64,000 nt of DNA from Pontibacter lucknowensis (GCF_900156415.1 NZ_FTNM01000001.1:372001-436000); one strand, 5' to 3'; positions 46,750-54,919 are shown, counted from the stretch's first letter. Numbers and translations: made by a program. Notes: generated by a model not told the origin, from the sequence alone.

Positions 46750-47400
46750 CACAGAGGGTAAACCTAAAAGTAGCAACCCCACTGCTCTCACCAATCATTG
46801 AAGAATAATCTTCTTCAAAATGAAAGAGGCCATAATAGGATCATTCTCGACAGTCCTGCCAACCATCCTAGTAGCACCAATGATTTCTCTGCTACCATTT
46901 TTAACTGAAATATAGCCTAAGGACGATCAATTTGCCTATTGATTTTTTAAATCTAGAAAATGTCACTTAGCGATTTTGGCCGTAAGCAACTGATTTACAA
47001 AAGACATCTACAATCACCGCAAAAAAGTTAACTCCCTGCACTAACCTCCCGCACCCTTTTTTCCTATACTGTACCGAAAGACAAGAGGAGTTTGGCTGGA
47101 TTCGCTCAGCTTTAGGCTAAACATCCAGCATGTTCATGTGTATCTGTCCGTAGTCTCTGTTCCGCATGAACATTACCCGTGGCTAGAAGCGCTCAGAGCC
47201 ACAGCCGAGAACAAAGCGAAAGCGGCGAGCAAGGTGCGCAACAACCGATGGACGGCGCAACGATTCGCAAGCCCTGGGATTTTTGGTTGTTTGTCCCTGG
47301 GTGCGTGTGGAAACCTCAGAAATGTTTCCCTTAGCAGTTCCCCCACCACTAAGGGAGAACTGTGTGTGTATTCCTAGAAATGTCCCCCTGTTATAGGAAC
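46750..47400. other. Non-coding tract, left part
   Basis: No gene of normal size is seen. It contains a 31-codon hydrophobic frame (46820-46915) and a GC-richer block (47150-47300). A short hairpin TCCCTTA...TAAGGGA lies near 47327-47356. Open frames here look unlike protein. Confidence 0.4.
46820..46915 (+). CDS. Possible short hydrophobic peptide, 31 aa
   Basis: ATG at 46820 to TAG at 46913-46915. After MKEAIIGSF the peptide is a single hydrophobic segment (TVLPTILVAPMISLLPFL) with a short polar end, the size and shape of type I toxins or small membrane peptides. No antisense RNA or other support is seen; may be chance. Confidence 0.25.
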   Translation: MKEAIIGSFSTVLPTILVAPMISLLPFLTEI

Positions 47401-47720
47401 GAAAGGTACGCTGAAGGACGAAGAAGGACGTGATGTGATTGTAGTGGTGAGTTATTATGTGATTGTGCGAAAGTGACTTGTATAAGGTATAGCTGTGAGT
47501 GTATAGAGGTTGCTTGATGGTGTGGAGCTGAGCGTGGATGTAGTTGTTGTGGTTGATTAGAGGGACTTGTACGATAAAGAAATAGAGTGCGAGAATAAGT
47601 AACGCGAGATGGCGTGATCAGGAATGTGATGTGAAGTTGTGGGTAGATGTGGTGCAGTATGTAGGCTTATGACTTGAGAAGGAAGAAGCGAGAGCGTGTA
47701 ACGAAAGAACAGTAAAACTT
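47401..47720 (+). other. G-rich, C-depleted non-coding block
   Basis: By hand count, 47401-47700 contains about 111 G but only about 22 C on the plus strand (GC skew about 0.67). There are stops in all plus frames. The tract is unlike any neighbouring sequence and ends just before the small HTH gene at 47738. It does not look like coding DNA or a simple repeat. Confidence 0.8.
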
Positions 47721-47737
47721 TGTTATAACCTTAGGTA

Positions 47738-47944
47738 TTGATGGAAATGAGAGCGTTTTATTCGGTAAGAGAGTTTAGATCAGAGCTAAAGAGCAGAGGA
47801 GTAAACGTGACGGAGAAAGCGATCCGCCACTACATCGAAAGGGGTACGTTGAAGGCGCAGAAGGACGTGCTCCGACCGAGCCGCTGGCTCATCCCCTCGT
47901 CTGAGTTGAACAGGGTGGCCCCTTCGGCACAGCAGGCTGCGTGA
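47738..47944 (+). CDS. Small helix-turn-helix protein
   Basis: 68 residues from ATG at 47738 (an internal ATG at 47744 is also possible). The sequence FYSVREFRSELKSRGVNVTE, KAIRHYIERGTL, then DVLRPSRWLIPSSEL reads as an excisionase/MerR-like winged helix with the AIRHYIERG recognition helix. It is probably a recombination directionality factor or a small regulator. It is flanked by non-coding DNA on both sides. Confidence 0.7.
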   Translation: MMEMRAFYSVREFRSELKSRGVNVTEKAIRHYIERGTLKAQKDVLRPSRWLIPSSELNRVAPSAQQAA

Positions 47945-47961
47945 GATGGCCCTAAAACCTT

Positions 47962-48040
47962 AAAAATGGGTCGGTATTATAAATGCCCTCACGGCCCCAA
48001 GAGGGCACCCCGGGCATTATTTCCTCAAGGGAGGGGCAGT
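47962..48040 (+). repeat. Imperfect ~75-bp repeat, copy 1
   Basis: Aligns with 51299-51376 over about 75 bases with conserved blocks GTATTxTAxATGCCCT, ACGGC, ACCCCGG and TTTCAAG. It lies downstream of the small HTH gene. Confidence 0.6.
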
Positions 48041-48115
48041 TGCTGAATGCTGAAGGGTGTACTCTCCTACCAGAGAGAAACAAGGACCCATTACAGCACG
48101 AGGGGCAGCAGCTCC

Positions 48116-48374
48116 ATGAATATCTCCACCGTTAGCATGGTCGTTAAAGGCATCACAGAGGGGGCTAAAAGGCTGCTTGAAAATTGCAACTACCGTCGTG
48201 GGAGTTTATTGGCGTACTATCACTTGGCTATTAGCTCTCTTAAACACCTTTTTGGCCTTCCCTATTTGTCAGGTAGCAGTCGATTATCTCGGTTCCGAAG
48301 TAGGCAAGTCCGGTCTTAAGATAGTGATAAAGACTGGGTTTATATATCTACTCACAGCCATCAGAAATGATTAG
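48116..48374 (+). pseudogene. Frameshifted small membrane protein
   Basis: From ATG 48116 the frame encodes MNISTVSMVVKGITEGAKRLL. At about 48176-48180 (CTTGAAAATT) a shift of +1 leads into a frame encoding IATTVVGVYWRTITWLLALL, NTFLAFPICQVAVDYLGS and KSGLKIVIKTGFIYLLTAIR to TAG at 48374. The joined product would be an ~86-residue protein with one or two membrane helices. Each half alone looks incomplete. A sequencing error or programmed shift cannot be excluded. Confidence 0.45.
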
Positions 48375-48626
48375 AGGTACATTCAAAGCCTGCTCGGCAC
48401 CGATCCTGTAGGCCGACCTAGACCTACACCCATGTGACGAGAAATACGCTGGTTAGTCTGCAGAATAATCGTACATTAGCCAATGTTAATATAAAGGATA
48501 AGGACAGAAGAGTATGGTCAAAATGCACTTTGAGGAAGGAAGAAATTAAGCTTCGAACCTTCACACATAGTGCCAACAACCGTATGTTCATGCCTTCGAG
48601 ACAGTTAGCAGTAAAATAAATTAATA
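48375..48626. other. No gene recognised
   Basis: About 250 bases; the open frames here do not look like protein and no RNA structure stands out. Confidence 0.35.
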
Positions 48627-48893
48627 ATGGAAAATTATATAGAAAACAAAGACTATGAATTCCTAACTCTTAATGAGTTTGAACAAATCCAAGAGGGAGA
48701 TGAATTTGATTGCCTTTTAAAATTGAAAATCTTTGAGGATAAAGCTCAAAGTAAACTTGACAGAACAGTATACTTCAAGGTAAATCATAAAGACAAAAAG
48801 AAAATAGACGAATGTACAACTTGGATTCGGAGTTTTCACTTTTCGTTTGGCAAGTCATTCTTATATGATTACATCGTAAAACAATCACAATAA
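48627..48893 (+). CDS. Hypothetical protein, 88 aa
   Basis: Highly charged soluble protein (YEFLTLNEFEQIQEGDEFDC, then VYFKVNHKDKKKIDECTTWI and SFHFSFGKSFLYDYI). AT-rich, unlike the flanking mobile sequences. Family not recognised; it precedes the small membrane protein gene at 49008. Confidence 0.6.
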   Translation: MENYIENKDYEFLTLNEFEQIQEGDEFDCLLKLKIFEDKAQSKLDRTVYFKVNHKDKKKIDECTTWIRSFHFSFGKSFLYDYIVKQSQ

Positions 48894-49007
48894 AATAGAT
48901 GAATACTAAATTATAAACTACTCTTTGATATGTATTTTAGTTAGTTTAGTGAGAACCATAGCTAATAAATTGACTCAATAAAAATTCCAAATAACATATT
49001 TTAATAC

Positions 49008-49271
49008 ATGAAAATTTTCTTCTACTCACTTTTGATTTTATTGGTCTATATAATTGCATATTTTATATGGCAAATAATAGGTGGTATTTTACAGACTATA
49101 TTTCTTGGAGGGGGAGCTTGGGTCACATTTAGTTTACTATTCTTTTTGATACACCTAGCTTTTACAATATACTCATATAAAAGAGGTATAATAAAAAGTA
49201 TTTACGTTTTAGGTAGTGTTATTTTGACTTCTATCTTCTTACAAATGTTTGTTCTTAAAGACGTGTTTTGA
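49008..49271 (+). CDS. Small membrane protein, 87 aa
   Basis: Three hydrophobic segments fill almost the whole length (YSLLILLVYIIAYFIWQIIG, WVTFSLLFFLIHLAFTIY and SIYVLGSVILTSIFLQMFVL). Very AT-rich. No family recognised. With the preceding 88-aa gene it could be a toxin/immunity-type pair, but nothing shows this directly. Confidence 0.6.
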   Translation: MKIFFYSLLILLVYIIAYFIWQIIGGILQTIFLGGGAWVTFSLLFFLIHLAFTIYSYKRGIIKSIYVLGSVILTSIFLQMFVLKDVF

Positions 49272-49453
49272 TTCAATACTATGGTTTTAGCAATCAAAAC
49301 TATTTTATTCTGGCATATTAGCTTTTATAATTCCACCAAGATTAAATAAAGAACTCTAACTGCTAATTAAGTAGACGGCCCCACCAGTGTTAGCTGACGG
49401 TGCGCGCCTCTCCGTCGAGTAGCGCGAGGGAACCTCCCCCTCACGCCCTCACA

Positions 49454-49487
49454 GAACCGTGCGTAAGGCTCTCGCCTTACACGGCTC
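49454..49487 (-). ncRNA. Group II intron domain V
   Basis: The 34-base hairpin GAGCCGTGTAAGGCGAGAGC... with its complement ending GCACGGTTC is the catalytic domain V, recognisable by the AGC...GTGT / ACGCACGGTTC strands and GAGA loop. It lies just after the RT stop codon, as usual. Confidence 0.9.
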
Positions 49488-49501
49488 CTATTATCCAACC
49501 T

Positions 49502-50581
49502 TTACGGCCTTACTCCCAGCTGCCAGTGCGCAAACAGGTTCGGAACGGCTTTAGCCACCCTCCCTAGCCAGTTGCTTGCCCTGACTTTACGGCCCCGTAG
49601 TTTCTTGAATTTCTGACGGGCCCAACGCTTGAGAACAAGATTCAAATATCCCAATACCTCCTGCAGTTCTGATTTGTAGAAGTGTCCGTAGTAGTTTATC
49701 CACCCTTTTATGACTGGGTTTATTTCCTCGGCCAGCCTTGTCAGGCTGCTGCCACTTCTACTTGTCAGCTTCCACCCCCTTATCTTCTGCCGGATGGCCT
49801 TCTTGGCCTTGTCGCCCACTGCCGGTAAGAAACCGGTAAAGAACTTACCCTTCCTGTTCCTTGACTTCCTGCTTCTGAATGTGTAGCCAAGAAAGTCGAA
49901 GGCCATTGCCGGGTAGCCCCTCTTCCGATCTTCGTCCCTGCAGTAAACAATCTTTGTTTTCGCCGGATGCATTTCCAGTCCGCACGCCTTTAACCTTTTC
50001 GCCAACGCTTCTTTTAGCCCTGTCGCTTGCTGCTCGGTGCTGCAGTGTATCACACAGTCGTCTGCGTAACGCTCGAACGGGCAGCCGGGGTAATGCATCC
50101 GCAGCCACTCGTCCATGCAGTAATGCAGAAACAGGTTGGCCAGCAGCGGAGAAATGACTGCTCCCTGCGGAGTGCCCTTTGTCTTGGCTGTGGTTATTCC
50201 GTTTCTTTGCTGCACAGGTGTTTTGAGCCACCGCTCGATGTAGAGCAGTACCCATTTGCAGTCTGTGTGTTTGCGCACTGCCTTCATGAGCAGTTCGTGC
50301 GGAATGCTGTCGAAGAAGCCTTTGATGTCCAGGTCCAGCACCCAGTCCTGCCGCCAGCACCGCTGCCTGGCTTTGCCCACCGCATCCAGTGCGCTTTTCC
50401 CCGGCCTGTACCCATAGGAATCATCATGGAATACCGGTTCCAGCATGGGTGCCAGTGTCATGGTGGCGACCATCTGGGCGATGCGGTCTGTGACAGTTGG
50501 GATACCCAAAGGGCGTGTGCCTCCTCCGCTCTTTGGTATTTCTACCAACAGCACGGGAGAGGGCATGTAGCTACCCGAACT
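49502..50581 (-). pseudogene. Group II intron reverse transcriptase/maturase, N-terminus deleted
   Basis: About 359 residues from MSSGSYMPSPVLLVEIPKSG. RT motifs are present: RPLGIPTVTDRIAQMV, WVLDLDIKGFFDSIPHELL, TPQGAVISPLLANLFLHY, the catalytic FERYADDCVIHC, and FDFLGYTFRSR. A maturase-like C-terminal domain (INPVIKGWINYYGHFY) follows. The family normally has ~70-80 residues before LWDRMSSGSY. Here the upstream codons (back to a GTG at 50659) are intron RNA sequence read in frame, showing that the N-terminus and part of the ribozyme were lost in one deletion. RT chemistry residues are intact, but the intron is unlikely to move alone. Confidence 0.85.
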
Positions 50582-50975
50582 CATCCGGTCTTGAGCTTCT
50601 CCCTTGTCATCAGGGCGACACGTTCTCACGTTCCGTGCAAACGCCTGTGTTAAGGTCACGCTGCCTTAATGCCGGATGCCGCATGAGCAGTAGCCAGGTT
50701 GCCTTCATGCTTGTCCCGGGACAGTGGTGACTCCCGGTTTTGACATCTCCTATTCGGTAACGACACTTCCTCAGCAGTTCACTTGCGTTCGTCTCCTTAA
50801 CACCTACCTGCTACCTTTCCGGTAACTTTTCCTTGTCGCTCACGACCATGCCTTTTAAGCACAGCCGCACAAGGCGGTTTGGAGCCTGCACCTGAATACC
50901 GGCTCCGAGGGGCCTGCCCTCATCATTTGCACAGCACCGAATTTCGCCAAGGCGTCCTTCGTTCGTGACACACCA

Positions 50976-51006
50976 CCACCGTATGTACGGGTCGCGTATA
51001 CGGCGG
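50976..51006 (-). ncRNA. Relic domain-V-like hairpin of a second group II intron
   Basis: On the minus strand, CCGCCGTATACGCG...CGTACATACGGTGG forms the long hairpin typical of domain V in another group II intron class (context GAACCGCCGTA...TACGGTGGTG). No matching RT gene remains. The intact 5' end of the other intron begins about 105 bases further on. Confidence 0.5.
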
Positions 51007-51298
51007 TTCGTCAAGGATAGCACAGCCGCTCTCTACACCAGCCCTGCCCTCGCCCTAGTTTGGGATAAGGCTAGCAAACTCTCGCGTTTGAACCTCTTTA
51101 TCGGATTTGGGCAACTCAGGCGTTTGGTCCTTCATCGACCTGTGAGACCTTGGTAGACCAACTTACCGATAAGGGATTTGCACCCTCTGGGTAATCTGAG
51201 TATATTCCTTTCGCCATGCTGGTCACACACAAGGCATAAAAGCCATACTGTGGCTACGCCGCGTTCGCTTTTTATACAACATGTTAGGCTCAAAAAGC
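51007..51298. other. Decayed mobile sequence, no gene
   Basis: About 290 bases on the 5' side of the second intron relic. GC-rich like the intron and without convincing reading frames; may be the rest of the older intron. Confidence 0.4.
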
Positions 51299-51376
51299 TT
51301 AAAAAGGGCCAGTATTGTACATGCCCTTACGGCTTTAAACGGGTACCCCGGTCGCTTTTTTCAAGAGAAGGGGGCC
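51299..51376 (+). repeat. Imperfect ~75-bp repeat, copy 2
   Basis: Counterpart of 47962-48040: GTATTGTACATGCCCTTACG, then ACCCCGG and TTTTTTCAAG blocks in the same order and spacing. It lies about 140 bases upstream of the hybrid antitoxin gene. Confidence 0.6.
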
Positions 51377-51518
51377 TTAATGGGTTATTACTCGTCTAGG
51401 TCCGCCTACAGTTGATTGGAACGCGTGAATGCTTCCTGCGGCTAACTTGTTTTGGATACTTTGATATAAAGAACCTTTGATGATTTGTCGTATAACAGGT
51501 GATTTAGGATATTTAGCT

Positions 51519-52103
51519 ATGGAAATAAAACTGATCCGCAACAAAGACGATTATCAAATTGCACTTAGGCAGATAAAGGCGCTGTGGAACGCTGCGCCTG
51601 GCACTCCTGACGGAGACAGGCTGGAGATCCTTTCCATGCTGGTCAGCAGGTACGAGGAGGAGCATTACCCCATCAATGAACCTGACCCGATTGAGTACAT
51701 GAAGATCCGCATGGAGGAGCTGGGGCTCCGGCACGAGGACCTGGTGCCCTATATAGGCAGCAAGGAAAGCGTCACGGAGGTGCTTGATGGTAAACGCTCA
51801 CTCTCTCTGGAGATGATCCGCAACCTGCACCGCGGGCTGGGCTTTTCCCTGGAGGCGCTCATTGCAGAGCCTTCGGGACCTGGCTTTAAGACTGAATCAC
51901 AGCCCCAACCTCTAAAGCTGGATGACCCTATAGCAATAAAAGGAATCGAGGTATTCGAGGATGAGGATGATTTTCAGAGGTGGCTCAACACCAGGAACAC
52001 GGCCTTAGGGAATGTGAAACCTGTTGACTGGCTAGACACCCCGGAAAGAAGAAAGCAGGTGTTAAACGTGCTGGTGTGCCTGGAGCACGGGATGTACTCC
52101 TGA
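51519..52103 (+). CDS. Hybrid antitoxin: HigA-type HTH fused to Xre/MbcA/ParS domain
   Basis: 194 residues from ATG at 51519 (MEIKLIRNKDDYQIALRQIK, the usual HigA N-terminus). The HigA/XRE part runs to ~115: IEYMKIRMEELGLRHEDLVP, SKESVTEVLDGKRSLSLEMI, LGFSLEALI. The C-terminal ~50 residues are the toxin-binding domain of the Xre/MbcA/ParS family (DUF2384): GIEVFEDEDDFQRWLNTRN, ALG, DWLDTPE, VLNVLVCLEHGMYS. Neither a HigB nor a RES toxin gene lies beside it, so it is an orphan and an unusual fusion. It may act as an anti-toxin or anti-addiction decoy, or simply be a relic. Confidence 0.82.
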   Translation: MEIKLIRNKDDYQIALRQIKALWNAAPGTPDGDRLEILSMLVSRYEEEHYPINEPDPIEYMKIRMEELGLRHEDLVPYIGSKESVTEVLDGKRSLSLEMIRNLHRGLGFSLEALIAEPSGPGFKTESQPQPLKLDDPIAIKGIEVFEDEDDFQRWLNTRNTALGNVKPVDWLDTPERRKQVLNVLVCLEHGMYS

Positions 52104-52156
52104 CAGCCTCTACCTTCCAGTACTAATGTTGCCTTAACTGAAAAGGAAGAGTTCCT

Positions 52157-52774
52157 TTAGCATGCCAGCGCCTTCTTTACCCGCTGCACGGTGCTTATCC
52201 CCACCCCGCAGAGTTTGGCCGTCTCCCGGATGGACTGCCCCGCCCGGAGGTAGCGGACTACCTTCGGGTGCGACCTGACAAGATCTTTGGTGCTTCCCTG
52301 CGGCCTGCCCAACACCTTTCCCTTGCGCCTGGCCTCCTCTAGCCCCGACTTCACCCGCTCGATTAGGGTAATGCGCTCCATGCGTCCGATGTCGGCCAGG
52401 ATGGTGAGCAGGAACTGGGCCATGGCGTTCACCGTGCCGTCAGGGTTGAGCGTCTCAATATTGTAGTTCTTCACCACCACGCTCACCTGGAGCGCGTGCA
52501 GGGCTTCCAGCGTGGCCAGCACCTGCGCCGTGTCCCGACCCAGCCTGGTCACCTCGTGCACCAGCACCTTGTTGATCTTCCTGCCCTGCGCCAGCCTGAG
52601 CAGGCGCTGTATGCCCTTGCGCTCTGAATTCTTTTTAGCCCCTGAGACGGTTTCGGTGATCAGCTCTATGACTTTGTAGCCCTGTGAGGCGGCATACTCT
52701 GTAAGCTCTGTCACTTGTCTGTCGTAGCTCTGGTCTGACTTGGACACCCTGACCAGTATAGCAACTTTGTTCAT
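52157..52774 (-). CDS. Serine recombinase (resolvase/invertase family)
   Basis: 205 residues from ATG at 52774 (MNKVAILVRVSKSDQSYDRQ). An ATG at 52783 would add three residues; longer starts read into AT-rich leader. The catalytic serine is in VRVSKSDQ (residue ~11). The arginine region VHEVTRLGRDTAQVLATLEAL, the QFLLTILADIGRMERITLIERVKSGLE helix and a C-terminal helix-turn-helix (SIRETAKLCGVGISTVQRVK) are all present. Length and order are those of small resolvases/invertases. A 12-bp inverted repeat 57 bases upstream is a candidate recombination site. Confidence 0.9.
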   Translation of the reverse strand: MNKVAILVRVSKSDQSYDRQVTELTEYAASQGYKVIELITETVSGAKKNSERKGIQRLLRLAQGRKINKVLVHEVTRLGRDTAQVLATLEALHALQVSVVVKNYNIETLNPDGTVNAMAQFLLTILADIGRMERITLIERVKSGLEEARRKGKVLGRPQGSTKDLVRSHPKVVRYLRAGQSIRETAKLCGVGISTVQRVKKALAC

Positions 52775-52830
52775 AGTTGTCATCTTGGTATTGACGTGAG
52801 AAGTTCCGAAGATGGGACTAATATAGTAAA

Positions 52831-52862
52831 AGTATTCAAATAAACTAGTGGTTATTTGAATA
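52831..52862. promoter_or_regulatory. Candidate crossover site of the serine recombinase
   Basis: GTATTCAAATAA (52831-52842) and its exact complement TTATTTGAATAC (52851-52862) are separated by 8 bases. Further GTATTC-type half sites occur at about 52917-52936. A dyad of this size directly upstream of the gene resembles resolvase/invertase binding sites. Confidence 0.5.
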
Positions 52863-53684
52863 CATTTTTCCTGGTACCAAGAGCGGCCGCAGGAGTACGT
52901 AATTAAGGTATAACTTAGAATACCTTTTTTTGAATACACCTGTGCCGCCTGTACAATAAGTTGAGGGCTGCTAAAGGGCTTTCCTATAATAATATTTATG
53001 TAGCTATTAGCCCCTCACAAGAGTCTTATTAAAGCGGGGATTAGAGGCTCATTAATCTTCTCAGGAAATAATTCTTTTGTTCACTCGGAAAGTCGAATGT
53101 ATCGTTATGCTATCCCGTTCGGGAATGCTCTGCAAGTGCACTGATCACAGCTTCTTTCTAGCGCCTCTAGAGGCGCTTGTTGCCTTCAATCCCGCTTTCC
53201 CTTCCTGTCGCTTTTGGTGGACGCACGCCTCTACTTCCCACCCTAGTTTAGTTGCATTACTATCAGAAAACTATTTTTAGACATTTGTTCACATGTGGTA
53301 TCAATGATACCTCGAATATTAAGTTTAATTAAATATTGTTAATCTGTAATATTCGATAGAAGGTAGAAGGTTGCACAGGAACGAGCAACCAGTTGACGTG
53401 GTAAACCCGACTGGAAAGAATATATGTGTAGTAGTTTTTATAATATGGTAACCCTCACTTTATAAAGGATCCCTTACAGTTGAACAAACGTACATTCCCG
53501 CTCCTTAGCGCCTGAAATACCTTTCTCAACATCTATAGCATCTAAAAATATCTATACACCTAACTAAACATTTTACAGTTTTCTGTATCTTGAACTCTGT
53601 TTAATATACGATTACATGACCAAGGAATTCCCCCCCTGCCGCTTACACAAAAGTGGTTATCGATTTTGAAAACGAACTCTGTAG
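52863..53684. other. Non-coding AT-rich stretch
   Basis: No gene seen. It holds a small perfect palindrome (GGTATCA-A-TGATACC, 53297-53311) followed by a 9-bp inverted repeat TCGAATATT (53312-53320) / AATATTCGA (53348-53356). The rest looks like decayed sequence upstream of an hsdM relic. Confidence 0.45.
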
Positions 53685-53687
53685 CAC

Positions 53688-53912
53688 CGCAACGAACTGC
53701 GTGGCGCTATTGCAGAGAATCAGCACAAAGACTATGTGCTCTCGCCTGACCGCTATTTAGGCTCCGAAGCCGAATAAGATTACGGCTTTTCCTTATATAA
53801 GAAAATGAAACTGCTGACCACTGAACTGGCCGCTCAGTTTGAGGAAAGTGCCCTTCTGGAGAAGCGGATTCGGGAGAATCTGGAAGGGATCGGGTTTGAG
53901 ATTAAAAATTAA
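53688..53912 (+). pseudogene. C-terminal relic of a type I methylase (hsdM)
   Basis: One frame from about 53688 to TAA at 53910-53912 reads IAENQHKDYVLSPDRYLGSE, AE, then a TAA (53775-53777), DYGFSLYKKMKLLTTELAAQ and FEESALLEKRIRENLEGIGF. The YVLSPDRYLG(S/A)E motif and the FEE...LE..IR.NL.G.GFE ending are the C-terminus of type I restriction methylases. The upstream part is gone and one stop interrupts it. It marks a lost restriction system. Confidence 0.75.
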
Positions 53913-53926
53913 TAATATTATAAAAT

Positions 53927-54919
53927 ATGACAAACCAATTTACACAAGAGAGTCACCCTGGTAATTTCCCAACTAGGGTTTTAAGATATAATATAACAGA
54001 TCACTTTGCTAATGTTAGAGATACTACTTATGAATATGTTTTAGAAGGTGTTAGCTCAGGTAAAGTTAATGCTGGGATTGAAGTTGATATTGATAGAGCC
54101 CCTATTAGGACTCCATTTGCCGATTGTGAAACAAAGATTATCCACCTTCAAGAAAGTTTCATTGGCTTTATGTGGGCTTTAAGTTATTCTATGTTTGTCA
54201 TACATGAGGAAGGGGTCCAAAAGAAATTATTAGCCAATCAATTTAGAGGTCAAATAAACTTTGATTCTGATTTATTAAAAAGAGCAAAGGCTCTCTTTGA
54301 TTGGGCAATTACTTTAAAAGACGAATTTTCAGATTGGGATCCCAAATTACCAAATCCAGAGTCCTTTTTAAACGATACTGAAAAGTGGTATGCAGAGAAA
54401 GTTAATGGCATTTTTTCAGATGCTATAACCTATGATCTTTTCCATGAATTCAGTCATTTGGTAAATAATCATTGTGAAGGGTTAGGAAATCTTTTAAAAA
54501 AAGAAGCAAAAAAATTAACTGTAGAAGAAAGAGCTCTATACAAACAAATTGAAACAGAAGCAGATAACAACGCTTTTGATAGTATCATTCAAGAATTCGA
54601 CAGTGAAAAATATAAACTACATAAGGGACTAGCTATTATAATTGCTCACGTTGCGAGTTTATTTATTATTAAAAACCCTAGATCTGTAAAGCAAATAGTA
54701 CATCCAGATATTGATAACCGAATTTTAAATTCAATTGAAAGATTAAATTTAAATGAAGATGCTGATTCAGATTATGTATGGAGCTTCGGAGCGCTAGCGT
54801 GTAAATTCTTTTTTGATAATCATGGTATTCCTACAGATTTATCTGACTCAGCTACTACAAAGGAGCTATTTTTTAGATACTTGAATAAATTTGATGAATT
54901 AAAGTCAGAACAATTTTAA
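53927..54919 (+). CDS. Lit-like zinc metalloprotease (peptidase U49-like)
   Basis: 330 residues, very AT-rich. A zinc-metalloprotease HExxH motif is at residues 173-177 (AITYDLFHEFSHLVNNH), followed by TEADNNAFDSII, which could supply the third ligand. The layout is reminiscent of peptidase U49, the phage-exclusion protease Lit that cleaves EF-Tu. The start at 53927 is 14 bases after the hsdM relic. With the next two genes it forms a compositionally distinct cluster; the anti-phage role is inference. Confidence 0.65.
   Translation: MTNQFTQESHPGNFPTRVLRYNITDHFANVRDTTYEYVLEGVSSGKVNAGIEVDIDRAPIRTPFADCETKIIHLQESFIGFMWALSYSMFVIHEEGVQKKLLANQFRGQINFDSDLLKRAKALFDWAITLKDEFSDWDPKLPNPESFLNDTEKWYAEKVNGIFSDAITYDLFHEFSHLVNNHCEGLGNLLKKEAKKLTVEERALYKQIETEADNNAFDSIIQEFDSEKYKLHKGLAIIIAHVASLFIIKNPRSVKQIVHPDIDNRILNSIERLNLNEDADSDYVWSFGALACKFFFDNHGIPTDLSDSATTKELFFRYLNKFDELKSEQF

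Larger units (their letters stand above)
49419..50870 (-). mobile_element. Group II intron, internally deleted
   Basis: On the minus strand a GTGCG 5' end motif is at 50870 and conserved intron 5' sequence follows (for example GGAACGTGAGAACGTGTCG and GACAAGGGAGAAGCTC). The reverse-transcriptase gene comes next, then domain V (49487 to 49454, GAGCCGTGT...ACGCACGGTTC). A domain-VI-like hairpin follows, ending near 49419. Only about 290 bases separate the 5' end from the middle of the RT gene, so ribozyme and protein sequence have been deleted. Boundaries are approximate. Confidence 0.8.

Noticed and set aside
47138..47377. 79-codon open frame
   Set aside because: Ser/Pro/Val mix without protein-like pattern, no ribosome-binding site, ends inside non-coding DNA.
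48434..48619. 61-codon open frame
   Set aside because: Low-complexity basic sequence without family features, in a decayed region.
47401..50659. Diversity-generating retroelement (RT plus nearby skewed tract as template)
   Set aside because: The RT has a maturase C-terminus and is followed by group II domain V. The skewed tract lacks C rather than showing an A-specific pattern, and no variable repeat was found.
49502..50659. Retron
   Set aside because: The RT has group II motifs and a ribozyme around it; no msr/msd-like inverted repeats were seen.
50811..51023. 70-codon minus-strand frame
   Set aside because: Covers intron 5' sequence and the relic domain-V-like hairpin; it is RNA-structure sequence, not a gene.
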